Part shown: positions 46,411 through 55,302 of the stretch, piece after piece
Layout of the letters: every line of letters begins with the position of its first letter
Numbering within the stretch: position 1 is the stretch's first letter
DNA from: Crocinitomicaceae bacterium
Lineage (GTDB): Bacteria; Bacteroidota; Bacteroidia; Flavobacteriales_D; Crocinitomicaceae
DNA length: 64,000 nucleotides
Direction of reading: 5' to 3'
NCBI GenBank assembly: GCA_017983465.1
Contig: JAGOBK010000002.1
Span: 372,001-436,000, forward strand
Position numbers and translations under genes: made by a program
Notes under the pieces: model-generated
Database searches by the model: none
What the model saw: the letters and a program-made list of their open reading frames with translations, nothing else
What the model was told of the DNA's origin: nothing

Positions 46411-49107
46411 TTATCTAATTAGGTTTACGGTACCTGTAACTACAACACGCTCATCCAAATCTGGATTCTTGAAAATGATGCGGTAGGTATAAACTCCTTC
46501 TTGTGCATCCAGTCCTTCTTCACCTACTGATCCATCCCAACCATACAATACGTTTTGTGTTTCAAATAGAACCTCACCCCAACGATTATAAATCTGCATA
46601 TTAAAGTTTAGCGGATCGTATCCTGAATAGAAGATTGGCAAGAACACCTGATTGTTTTGGTCTCCATCTGGAGTGAAACTATTTGGGATGTAATATAGTT
46701 CGTTGTATTGGTATCCAATTGAAACGGACATACTATCCAAACAGTTGAGGTCTGTTAAAGCGATTAAGTTGATGGTATACCCATTCATTGTATTCTGGAA
46801 AATATGTGATGGCTCTACGTCGGTAGACATTTGACCATCACCGAAATTCCATACATAATTTGTCGCTCCCGTAGAGAAATTACTGAATTGAACATATTGT
46901 GCTTCGTTAGTGAAAATACTAATTGGAGACTCGAAATCGGCAATCGGTAAATTTTCAACATAGATGTAATTGGCCATTGAATTGGAAGCGAAACAACCAT
47001 TGACAGTAGTTGCTGCTAAGGTAACATCGTATGTTCCTCCAGTTGGAAAAAGTATTGTAGTAGACGAACCAGTTCCAGTTAATGCATTGCTTGTCGACCA
47101 ATTATAACTTGCATTAGTTTGATCGGTCGCTGTGAATGTCACTCCAAGTGGCGCACAACCTTCTACGATGTTTGAACTAAATGTCACGATCGGCAACGGA
47201 TTCACCGTAACAGTTCCACTTGCTGTTAAACTTGGACAGTTCAACAAAGTGTAAATTACAGTTAATGTTGTATCTACTGATGGACTCAATGTTTGGCTTG
47301 CTCCTCCTGGAGTATTTAATGCTCCCCATGTGTAACTTCCTCCTGTTAAGTTTGGTGTAGCCGTAAGTGTAACGTTATCTCCATCGCAAATGGTTGCATT
47401 TGACAATGTAACGACTGGAATTGGATTCACGGTTACAATGGCATTCGCACTCGGACTTGTACAATTGTTCAAAGTGTATGTTACAGAATACGTTGTCGTT
47501 GTTCCTGGACTCACTTGAATGGAGTTAGTCGTTTCATTCGTTGACCATAAATAGGTGCCATTTGGCAAATTCGCACTAGCATTTAAGGTTGCAACATCCC
47601 CAAAACAAATGGTTGTATTCGATGTGGAAGCAACTGGAATTGGATTCACCAAAACCGTCGCACTTGCGGTATCTGTACAACCTTGTAAGTTGTAAATTAC
47701 GGTATAGGTTGAGGTAATATTTGGTGTGACTGTGATGGAGTTACTTGCGGATGGAAGAGGTGACCATGTATAACTTCCTCCTGTTAAATCTACTGTACTT
47801 GAAATCGTTGTACTTGAACCAATACATATCGTATCATTGACTACACTTACAATCGGATTTGGTTTAACAATGATATCTGCCGATACACTCGGAGCCAGAC
47901 ACCCATTGGAACTTGTAAATACAACTGAATATGTGGTGTTCGTTGTTGGAGCGGCACTTAGGGAAGCGGATGTAGCTCCTGTAGACCATAAGTATGTTCC
48001 TCCAGCAGAAACATTGGAAACAAACAACGTTCCTGTTTGACCAAGACAAATACTGTCATTTACAATTTGTGGCTGTGGTGTTGATTCAACAGTAACTAAA
48101 ACGGTACTTGTACTTGTACAACCATTTGCACTGTATTCAACAGTATAGGTAGTACTTGTTGTCGGACTGACAGATAAGGTTGATCCATTTCCTAAAACAT
48201 TTCCGTTTAAGGACCAAGTCCATGTTCCACCTGTGGTTGAGGAACTTGCCGTTAACGTTCCTGTTCCTCCTTGACAAATGGTAATTGGCGGTGCCGTAAT
48301 AGTTGGACCGGGATTGACTACAACAGCCATTGTTCCATTAGCTGTTCCACAGTTGGGCACAGTCACAACAACGGTGTAGTTACCAGCCGCAGCAATAGTA
48401 GGTGAGGCAATGGTTGGATTTTGTACTGCAGACGTAAAGCCGTTCGGACCCGTCCAAGCATATGTATATGTTCCTGCTGGATTTGCGGTGGTTGATAAAT
48501 TCAACGGTTGTCCAGAACAAATTGGACTATTTGAACTTGCAGTAATCGTTGGTGTTTGACAGCAGTTAATGTACATCGTTATTCGACCGATGTTGTAGTT
48601 AACTTCCGACCATATGTTAGCCATAGCTGCACCAGTACCGGCAGGACATGACTGCATCCCGCTACGCTGTAAGGTTGTATTGAATCCGTTTATACTTGTC
48701 ACAAAATTAGCAGGACCATAACTATTTACACAGTTCGCACCGCGAGCACCATAAACTCCAATAATATCACCTGTTGCAACTGGAATATTACATGGAACAA
48801 CTCCGGTTGCTGGAGCATTGGTAACCGTAAATAATTGAACAAAGCTATTTGTTGTTCCTGCAAATGCAGGCGGCGGACCAGCGGTAAATCTAACCACACG
48901 AATGGTTTGTGCTCCTGCAGCATTTGCATCGGGCGGAACATTTAATCCACAAATGGTGAAGTTTGTAGGAGCGGTAAAGTGATAACCTCGAATCATACTA
49001 CTAAATGTGGTCACTTGAGTTCCAACACTAATAGGTGTTCCTTGAGAAAAAACAAGAGTTAGATTCCAAAGAAGGGTGCTTAGTAATAAGATTTGTTTTA
49101 TTTTCAC
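46411..49107 (-). CDS. T9SS type B surface protein with Ig-like and PKD repeats
   Basis: An 898-residue secreted protein with a signal peptide (cleaved near residue 21). An N-terminal domain (about 22-182) is not recognised. From 190 to 637 there are about six Ig-like repeats of about 75 residues, each with a TICxG start, a G-T/S-Y-x-W core and a late NGC or similar. Two PKD-like domains follow at about 638-718 and 719-799 (WNFGDGQMS in the second), then a gliding-motility-associated C-terminal domain (803-898) with YIPNSFTPDGDQNNQVF and YNRWGEVLFE, the type B T9SS signal. It is 2 bases downstream of a paralogous 2018-residue gene and matches its C-terminal 480 residues in architecture, so the two arose by duplication. 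Confidence 0.9.
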   Translation of the reverse strand: MKIKQILLLSTLLWNLTLVFSQGTPISVGTQVTTFSSMIRGYHFTAPTNFTICGLNVPPDANAAGAQTIRVVRFTAGPPPAFAGTTNSFVQLFTVTNAPATGVVPCNIPVATGDIIGVYGARGANCVNSYGPANFVTSINGFNTTLQRSGMQSCPAGTGAAMANIWSEVNYNIGRITMYINCCQTPTITASSNSPICSGQPLNLSTTANPAGTYTYAWTGPNGFTSAVQNPTIASPTIAAAGNYTVVVTVPNCGTANGTMAVVVNPGPTITAPPITICQGGTGTLTASSSTTGGTWTWSLNGNVLGNGSTLSVSPTTSTTYTVEYSANGCTSTSTVLVTVESTPQPQIVNDSICLGQTGTLFVSNVSAGGTYLWSTGATSASLSAAPTTNTTYSVVFTSSNGCLAPSVSADIIVKPNPIVSVVNDTICIGSSTTISSTVDLTGGSYTWSPLPSASNSITVTPNITSTYTVIYNLQGCTDTASATVLVNPIPVASTSNTTICFGDVATLNASANLPNGTYLWSTNETTNSIQVSPGTTTTYSVTYTLNNCTSPSANAIVTVNPIPVVTLSNATICDGDNVTLTATPNLTGGSYTWGALNTPGGASQTLSPSVDTTLTVIYTLLNCPSLTASGTVTVNPLPIVTFSSNIVEGCAPLGVTFTATDQTNASYNWSTSNALTGTGSSTTILFPTGGTYDVTLAATTVNGCFASNSMANYIYVENLPIADFESPISIFTNEAQYVQFSNFSTGATNYVWNFGDGQMSTDVEPSHIFQNTMNGYTINLIALTDLNCLDSMSVSIGYQYNELYYIPNSFTPDGDQNNQVFLPIFYSGYDPLNFNMQIYNRWGEVLFETQNVLYGWDGSVGEEGLDAQEGVYTYRIIFKNPDLDERVVVTGTVNLIR

Positions 49108-49109
49108 TT

Positions 49110-52100
49110 TTATCTAATTAAATTAACGTGACCGAGGATCATTTTTCGCTCGTCAAATGTAGGTATTTTAATGAAAAGCTGGTAGGTGTAAACTCCCACC
49201 TCGGCATCTTTTCCCTCAACACCGTATGAACCGTCCCATCCGATGTTTGGATCATTGCTTTCAAAAATGATTTCACCCCAGCGATTATAAATGTACATCG
49301 TGTAGTGGTAAATATCAATTCCACTTGTGAATACAGGGTTAAAAACTTGATTATTCATGTCGCCATCAGGTGTAAATGAATTAGGAATGTAATAAACCAA
49401 TCCAGGATCGTAACCAATGAAGTACTGAGCAGTGTCAATACATCCTAAATTTGAAATCGCGGTTAAAACAATTGTGAATCCAAGTTCGTTTCCTGCAAAT
49501 GTATGGTTTGGACCTTCCTCTGAAGAGGTTCCACCATCCCCAAATTCCCATGCATACGTTGAAGCACCCAAACTATTGTTCATGAAATTCAATGTTTGAT
49601 TTGGTTCGCTGAACATGGTTGATGAAGGTTCAAATGCAGCAATTGGATAATTATCCACTTGAATGTAATTAGTAAGAGTCTCGGTAACCGTACATCCATT
49701 TAACGTTGTGGTTAAGGATACGTCGAAACCACCATTCATTTGGAACTGCAAATTTGTTTGTGAACCGGAACCTGATAATGAGTTACTTGTCGTCCAATTA
49801 TATGTTGCGTTACTAGCATTGTCTGCCGTTAAGGTTACTGATAATGGCGCACATCCTTGTGTAACTGATGCACTAAATGTGGAAATCGGAAGTGGATTAA
49901 CAGTTATTGAACTTATGGTCACAGGACTTGCACAGCCATTTAAAGTGTAGTAAACGGAAAGTGTAGTATCGTTCAAAGGAGAAATCGTTTGACTAGCTGC
50001 GCCAATTATACCTGGAGTTCCCCAATAGAATGTACCACCCAATAAATTAGGAATGGCGGTGATAGTTGTATTATCTCCTGCACAAATTGTGCTGTTGTTT
50101 ACTCCTAATGTTGGAACGGGATTCACAGTAACAATTGAATTTATTAATGGACTAATACATCCGTTTAAATTATATGCAACTGAATAAGTTGTGCTTGTGG
50201 ACGGACTCACTTGAATAGTATCATTTGGCACACCATTAGACCAAATGAATGTTCCTCCTGCAAGAGGAGTTGTTGCAATCAATTCGGCTGTTTGCCCGTT
50301 ACAAATGGTCTGATTTGATGTAACCGGTGTGGAAACTGGCTTCACGTAAATTTCTACCGAATTTGCAGTTGCGCAACCATTTAGCGAATAAATTAATTGA
50401 TAATTCGTTGTCGTAAGTGGAGATACAGAAATACTAGGTGTATTTGCATTCGTTGGGGACCATAAATAGGTTCCACCGGCAAGATTAACGGTTGTATTTA
50501 TTGTTGTACTCTGTCCTATACAAATCGTATCATTTTGTGTAGTTACAACTGGATACGGATGAACAGTTATTGTCATACTAGCCGTATTTGCACACAATCC
50601 AACAGTTGGCTGGAAAGTGTAAGTCGTAGTGGTTGTATAATTCGGAGCTGGACTCCATGTACCGGCCACATTATTAGTAGATGTTGTTGGCAAAGTGAAC
50701 GAGCCATTTGTACAAATCGCGGCAATTTGTGTGAATGTTGGATTCGTATTAGGAGTAAATGTGATCGTAATTGTTTCTGTATCAAAACAACCATTGGCAT
50801 TTGTTCCAGTGTAAGTATAGGTACCGGCTGTGGTTACCATTAGCGCTGTTGTATTAGAAACGTTTGTTGTCCCATTACTCCATGAAGCACTTGTTCCACC
50901 AACTCCTAATAGGGAAATCTGTGTTGTATTACAATCAAGCACTGATGAATTGGTGTTATTTGTGATACTTGCCACAGGTGCAACAACATCCTGGGTGATC
51001 ACAATATTGGTTAGTGCATTACAACCATTAGGAGAGGTAACGACGACAGTATAGAATCCTGGATTAGTGACCGATAATGTAGAATTATTTCCAATATTTA
51101 CTGTTCCACTATACCAAGAATAGGATCCACCTCCAGTAGCAGTCACTGGAATACTGGTCGTTGTACAGGTTAATATTGTTGTATTAGGAATATTAATCCC
51201 TGCAGTTGGAGTAGAAGTGTTTTGAGTAATAGTTGTTGCTGCAGTTGCCGTACATCCATTAGTACCAGTTACTGTTACAGTATATGTTCCAGGAGATGTT
51301 ACTACGAGTGTAGCATTCGTTCCAACAACTGCCGTTCCATTAGACCAAGAATAAGCCCCGCCTCCAGTAGCTGTCAAGGAGATACTTGTGGTTGTACAAG
51401 TTATTTCCGTCGTTGAAGGAGTAGTAATTGCAGCCGCAGGCGCAGTGGTATTTTGTGTAATTGTCTGACTAAGAGTAGCCGTACAGCCATTTGCAGCTGT
51501 TAAAGTAACCGTATAGACACCGGGTGTTGTTACGGAAATAGTTGGGTTGATACTAATGATGGATGGATTTGTCCAAGAGATGGTTCCAACTCCATTTGCC
51601 GTTAAAGAAATACTTGTTGTCGAACATGTTAGCTCAGTGGATATTGGCGCTGTTATTGTCAATGGCGGTGCCGTATTGTTTTGTGTGATTGTTTGTGTTG
51701 CTGTTGCAGTACAACCATTTGCAGCAGTAACTGTTACGGTGTAGGTTCCAGGAGTAGTCACGTTTAATGTGGAATTAGTCCCAACTACGGATGTTCCATT
51801 AGACCAAGAATAAGTACCACCACCAGTAGCGGTTAGGGAAATGGAAGGTGTAGTACAAGTTAACACTGTTGTGGCAGGTGAATTAATACCTGCAACAGGT
51901 GCAGTAATATTTTGTGTGATTGTTTGATTCGCAGTACCTGTACATCCATTTCCACCAGTGACAGTTACGGTGTAGGTTCCGGGTACTGAAACCGCTAGGA
52001 TGGCCGATGTACCAACAACAGATGTCCCGTTTGACCATGAATATGATCCACCAGAAGCGATTAAATTAATATTTGTCGCTGTGCAGGTGAGTATGGTAGT

Positions 52101-55100
52101 TGTCGGTGGTGTAATTGTAACATTTGGAGCACTGATATTTTGAGTAATGTTTTGAACAGCGGAAGCAGTACAACCATTGGCTCCTGTTACCGACACAGTG
52201 TAAATCCCAGGAGTATTCACAGTTATCGAGGAAGTTGTTCCTATGATTGCTGTTCCATTTGACCACGAATATGAGCCCCCTCCTGTTGCCGTCAAACTTA
52301 TCGATGTAGTGGCACAAGTCAATACTGTAGTCGTAGGAGCTGAGATACCTACAACTGGTAAACTGATATTTTGTGTGATTACTTGTGATGCTGTGGCAGT
52401 ACATCCACTTGACGAGGTGACAGTTACAGAATAAGTACCTGGACTTGTGACATTTATTGTAGAAGTGGTTCCAATGATTGCTGTTCCATTCGACCATGAA
52501 TAAGTTCCACCTCCGGTTGCTGATAATGTTATCGACTGTGTCGTACAGGTTAAAATACTTGTTGTAGGTATGGAAATGGCCGCAATAGGCAATGGATTGA
52601 CCGAAACCGTCAATGTTGAGCTTGTTGCACAAACTCCGGCTGAAGGTGTAAAGGTATATGTAGTCGTTGTTTGATTATTCACTGCAGGAGACCAACTACC
52701 AACAATTGAATTTAACGAAGTTGTCGGTAATGCATTCAAGGTGGTTCCAGCACAAATTGCAGCAATTGGATTAAATGTAGGAGTCACATTAGAATTGACG
52801 ATCAATGTTCCATTTACGTTTGTCGTTCCATCCCAAAATCCACCTCCGGAAGCACTGTATCCTCCATATGAAGTACAGCCATTCATTGTGTAACTAAATG
52901 CATAATAGTATGTGCCAGGACTCAATGCAGGGATGATTCCAGTGTATTCGTCATTGTTTATGCTTGTTCCAGAAGGATTATAGTTAGCCGTTATCCAACT
53001 TGCACTTGGCCAAGTCGATGGATTCGTATTACTCGTATTGTATGCAAATTGAACGGTTATTCCTGCGCCTTGTCCCGATGGAGGTGTTACTCCTGTCTCG
53101 AAAACTTGACCGTAAATTGTCAAAGTTTGACCTTGACAAATTGTTGATGTCCCAGGTGTTTGAATATTTGCCCAATCGATAACATTCGAAACGTTTACAG
53201 TGCCATTTGCCGAAGAGGAACTACAACCGTTAAAGTCATATGTGACGGAATATGTGGTTGTCGTTGTTGGTGAAATCGTTAATGATTGTGTTGTTGCCCC
53301 ACCTGGTGTCCAGAGGTAGGTCCCGCCACTTGGACTCGCCGTTGCTGTTAACGTTGCCGAAGTTCCTTGACAAATTGTAGTTGAGTTTACACTTAAAGTT
53401 GGAGAAGTAGATACCGTCACAACACCAGTTGCTGGTGCACTAGAACAATTTCCATTCGAGTAAGTTACAGTATATGATGTTGTTGTTGCAGGACTAACAT
53501 CGATAGTTTGCGTTGTTGCCCCACCAGGTGACCACAAATAGGTTCCGCCGGTAGCAGTTGTTGTTGCCGTAAGTGTTGCCGTTTGACCACCACAAATTGT
53601 TGCGTTGTTTACTGTAACAGTAGGACCTGGAACCACATTGACTACTACATCGTCGTTAGAAGTACATCCATTAGCTGTTGCTGTAAGTGTATAAGTTGTA
53701 GTAGAAGTCGGACTTGCGGTTGGATTTGCAACAGTGGTGCTACTTAAAGTTGCTCCAGGAGACCAAGAAAGTGTAGTAGGAATTGACCCTGGACAACCTG
53801 AAATTGGCACAGCAATTGTTTGTCCGCCAGTAAGGATTGCCAAGCCCCCACTAATTGAGGTGCTTCCACAGAAAATGTTATATCCTGCCACATTTGAATT
53901 AAATGCACCTTGTGTTTCTAAGTTGAAAGTATAAGGCGGATTTGAAGGTGCGTTGATGGTAATTGTTTGGTTTGATCCAGAGGCATATGGTCCACCAGAC
54001 GCTATCACTGCACCTAGGGCATTGGTTATATTCCAAGTTGTTTCATCTAAATTACTTCCTGAGAAAATGTTGACGTCAATTGGACCGCCAAATCCTCCAA
54101 CCGCACTTGCAGACCCATTCAATGTCGTTGTTTGTCCTGAGCAAATGGTAATGTCAGGACCAGCATTAATGGTAGGTGCTGGACTGACAAAAACTGTCAT
54201 TTCATCAGTTGAAGTACAAGTTCCAGATGTGGCTGTTAAGGTGTAAGTTGTAGTAACCGTTGGTGTTGCTGTAGGATTTAAAATTGTGGTAGAACTTAAA
54301 GTAGCTCCAGGCGACCAGACATATGTAATGGGTAGTGTTCCACCACCAGTTGTTCCTCCACATCCTGTAACACTTGCTGTGGTTGTTTGTCCACCAGTAA
54401 TAGATCCAGTATTTACCGTACTTCCGTTGCAGGAAATCGTGTAGGTTGCATTATTATCATTGAAGGTCCCTTGAGTTTCTAGAGAAAAACTATAAGGACC
54501 TGTTCCAACATTTGTTAATGTCACGGTGTTGGTGGAAGCGGTTGTATATGGCCCCCCGGATCCAACTGATGTGCCCGATGCATTAGTTAAATTCCACGAA
54601 GTCTCATCTAGAAAACTTGTTCCCGATATGGAAATCGTGATGCTTGAAGCACTTCCACCTGAACCCGTTCCTGTCCCAGCTGTAACGGTTCCGTTTAAAG
54701 TTGTGGATTGTCCAGCACAAATAACGACATCAGGTCCAGCATTGACAACTGGATTATTACATGGCGGTGTTGGACATGAAACGACATAGCTCATTGTAGT
54801 CGCAGCAGTTAACGGTGTACATACAAATTTTGATAAATGCACATAGTATTGACCTGAAGTAGGACATGTCCAAGAAAAATTTGATTGCAAGCCACATTGG
54901 TCATCCCATTGTCCAAGAATGGTATATGCAGAATTGTGTAATCGCAAATAGGTATCAATGCTACTCTGACCACATGTTGAGAATGTATATGTACACCCTG
55001 CAGTTGCTGTAAATGGAAACAAAATAACTCCGGATGAATACGAAGGCGTATATTGAAGTGTAGAAGTTGGTGTAATGGGAAATGTAACCGTTTGAGGAGT

Positions 55101-55166
55101 ACATAACTGGGCGTTTAACCCCACTGTAAAAAACAGCGAAATAACAATAAGGGCAAGAAACCTCAT
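49110..55166 (-). CDS. Giant T9SS type B repeat adhesin
   Basis: A 2018-residue secreted protein with a signal peptide (cleaved after about residue 19). A cysteine-rich pre-peptidase-like beta domain spans about 22-132. Two related 190-residue modules (138-330, 331-512), two Ig-like repeats (513-660), and a module with IAAIC (795-860) come next. Then there are eight tandem repeats of about 76 residues (861-1470), a second IAAIC module (1475-1540) and three Ig-like repeats (1541-1760). PKD-like domains lie at 1761-1840 and 1842-1915 (WEFGDGGTS), and the type B T9SS domain at 1923-2018 (YIPNSFTPDGDMNNQVF, YNRWGEIIFE). The repeats recall SprB-type modules. Surface adhesion or gliding is a family-based inference. 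First gene of the adhesin/polysaccharide run. Confidence 0.9.
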   Translation of the reverse strand: MRFLALIVISLFFTVGLNAQLCTPQTVTFPITPTSTLQYTPSYSSGVILFPFTATAGCTYTFSTCGQSSIDTYLRLHNSAYTILGQWDDQCGLQSNFSWTCPTSGQYYVHLSKFVCTPLTAATTMSYVVSCPTPPCNNPVVNAGPDVVICAGQSTTLNGTVTAGTGTGSGGSASSITISISGTSFLDETSWNLTNASGTSVGSGGPYTTASTNTVTLTNVGTGPYSFSLETQGTFNDNNATYTISCNGSTVNTGSITGGQTTTASVTGCGGTTGGGTLPITYVWSPGATLSSTTILNPTATPTVTTTYTLTATSGTCTSTDEMTVFVSPAPTINAGPDITICSGQTTTLNGSASAVGGFGGPIDVNIFSGSNLDETTWNITNALGAVIASGGPYASGSNQTITINAPSNPPYTFNLETQGAFNSNVAGYNIFCGSTSISGGLAILTGGQTIAVPISGCPGSIPTTLSWSPGATLSSTTVANPTASPTSTTTYTLTATANGCTSNDDVVVNVVPGPTVTVNNATICGGQTATLTATTTATGGTYLWSPGGATTQTIDVSPATTTSYTVTYSNGNCSSAPATGVVTVSTSPTLSVNSTTICQGTSATLTATASPSGGTYLWTPGGATTQSLTISPTTTTTYSVTYDFNGCSSSSANGTVNVSNVIDWANIQTPGTSTICQGQTLTIYGQVFETGVTPPSGQGAGITVQFAYNTSNTNPSTWPSASWITANYNPSGTSINNDEYTGIIPALSPGTYYYAFSYTMNGCTSYGGYSASGGGFWDGTTNVNGTLIVNSNVTPTFNPIAAICAGTTLNALPTTSLNSIVGSWSPAVNNQTTTTYTFTPSAGVCATSSTLTVSVNPLPIAAISIPTTSILTCTTQSITLSATGGGTYSWSNGTAIIGTTSTINVTSPGTYSVTVTSSSGCTATASQVITQNISLPVVGISAPTTTVLTCATTSISLTATGGGSYSWSNGTAIIGTTSSITVNTPGIYTVSVTGANGCTASAVQNITQNISAPNVTITPPTTTILTCTATNINLIASGGSYSWSNGTSVVGTSAILAVSVPGTYTVTVTGGNGCTGTANQTITQNITAPVAGINSPATTVLTCTTPSISLTATGGGTYSWSNGTSVVGTNSTLNVTTPGTYTVTVTAANGCTATATQTITQNNTAPPLTITAPISTELTCSTTSISLTANGVGTISWTNPSIISINPTISVTTPGVYTVTLTAANGCTATLSQTITQNTTAPAAAITTPSTTEITCTTTSISLTATGGGAYSWSNGTAVVGTNATLVVTSPGTYTVTVTGTNGCTATAATTITQNTSTPTAGINIPNTTILTCTTTSIPVTATGGGSYSWYSGTVNIGNNSTLSVTNPGFYTVVVTSPNGCNALTNIVITQDVVAPVASITNNTNSSVLDCNTTQISLLGVGGTSASWSNGTTNVSNTTALMVTTAGTYTYTGTNANGCFDTETITITFTPNTNPTFTQIAAICTNGSFTLPTTSTNNVAGTWSPAPNYTTTTTYTFQPTVGLCANTASMTITVHPYPVVTTQNDTICIGQSTTINTTVNLAGGTYLWSPTNANTPSISVSPLTTTNYQLIYSLNGCATANSVEIYVKPVSTPVTSNQTICNGQTAELIATTPLAGGTFIWSNGVPNDTIQVSPSTSTTYSVAYNLNGCISPLINSIVTVNPVPTLGVNNSTICAGDNTTITAIPNLLGGTFYWGTPGIIGAASQTISPLNDTTLSVYYTLNGCASPVTISSITVNPLPISTFSASVTQGCAPLSVTLTADNASNATYNWTTSNSLSGSGSQTNLQFQMNGGFDVSLTTTLNGCTVTETLTNYIQVDNYPIAAFEPSSTMFSEPNQTLNFMNNSLGASTYAWEFGDGGTSSEEGPNHTFAGNELGFTIVLTAISNLGCIDTAQYFIGYDPGLVYYIPNSFTPDGDMNNQVFNPVFTSGIDIYHYTMYIYNRWGEIIFESNDPNIGWDGSYGVEGKDAEVGVYTYQLFIKIPTFDERKMILGHVNLIR
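50757..52586 (-). repeat. Eight tandem 228-base (76-residue) adhesin repeats
   Basis: In-frame tandem array encoding residues 861-1470 of the giant adhesin. Each unit follows the pattern TTxxLTC, SISLTATGGG, YSWSNGT, VGT, SPGTYTVTVT, NGCTAT, TITQN, with two Cys at fixed positions. Units 1-4 and 6 are closest to each other. Unit 5 has lost the WSNG core (ISWTNPSI), unit 7 has YSGT and unit 8 is the most diverged. Flanked on both sides by IAAIC modules. Confidence 0.9.
53631..54755 (-). repeat. Two tandem 190-residue modules in the adhesin N-terminal part
   Basis: Residues 138-330 and 331-512 are duplicates. Both open with NAGPDVxICxGQ/T, contain a DETSW/DETTW-N-T/N core with GGPYxxxS and LETQGxFN, and close with WSPGATLSSTT and TTTYTLTA. 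It is a longer repeat class than the 76-residue array. Confidence 0.85.
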
Positions 55167-55207
55167 TTAGTTGTAATTGTGTTTCGTATTAATTCGTTTT
55201 AGCAGGC

Positions 55208-55238
55208 TAAATTTAGCAAATATTAAACGAAGTAACAA
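55208..55238 (-). promoter_or_regulatory. Candidate promoter of the adhesin run
   Basis: TAAATTTA at 55208-55215 (one base from TAnnTTTG) with TTG at 55236-55238 and a spacer of 20, close to the Bacteroidota -33/-7 layout. About 40 bases upstream of the giant adhesin start. Confidence 0.35.
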
Positions 55239-55271
55239 TAAAACAGTTGCCTAAATGAGTTCAAGAATGAG

Positions 55272-55302
55272 CAAAAAATTAATAAATAATAGTATTTATT
55301 AA
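55272..55302 (-). terminator. A/T-only hairpin terminator at the end of accC
   Basis: On the minus strand, TTAATAAATA-CTAT-TATTTATTAA (55302 down to 55279) is a perfect 10-base stem, followed by TTTTTT before GC. It overlaps the accC stop codon. It looks like an intrinsic terminator for the fatty-acid run, though an A/T-only stem is weak and it may need a factor. Confidence 0.6.

Noticed and set aside
50757..52586. Tandem repeats that could be taken for a CRISPR array
   Set aside because: The period is 228 bases, the repeats are in frame inside a coding region, and there are no short identical repeats with unique spacers or cas genes.
49708..54789. Many plus-strand open frames opposite the giant adhesin (for example 50535-50843, 53953-54246)
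   Set aside because: They are antisense shadows of a repetitive coding sequence rich in Thr, Gly and Ser codons, with no signal peptide, family motif or promoter of their own.
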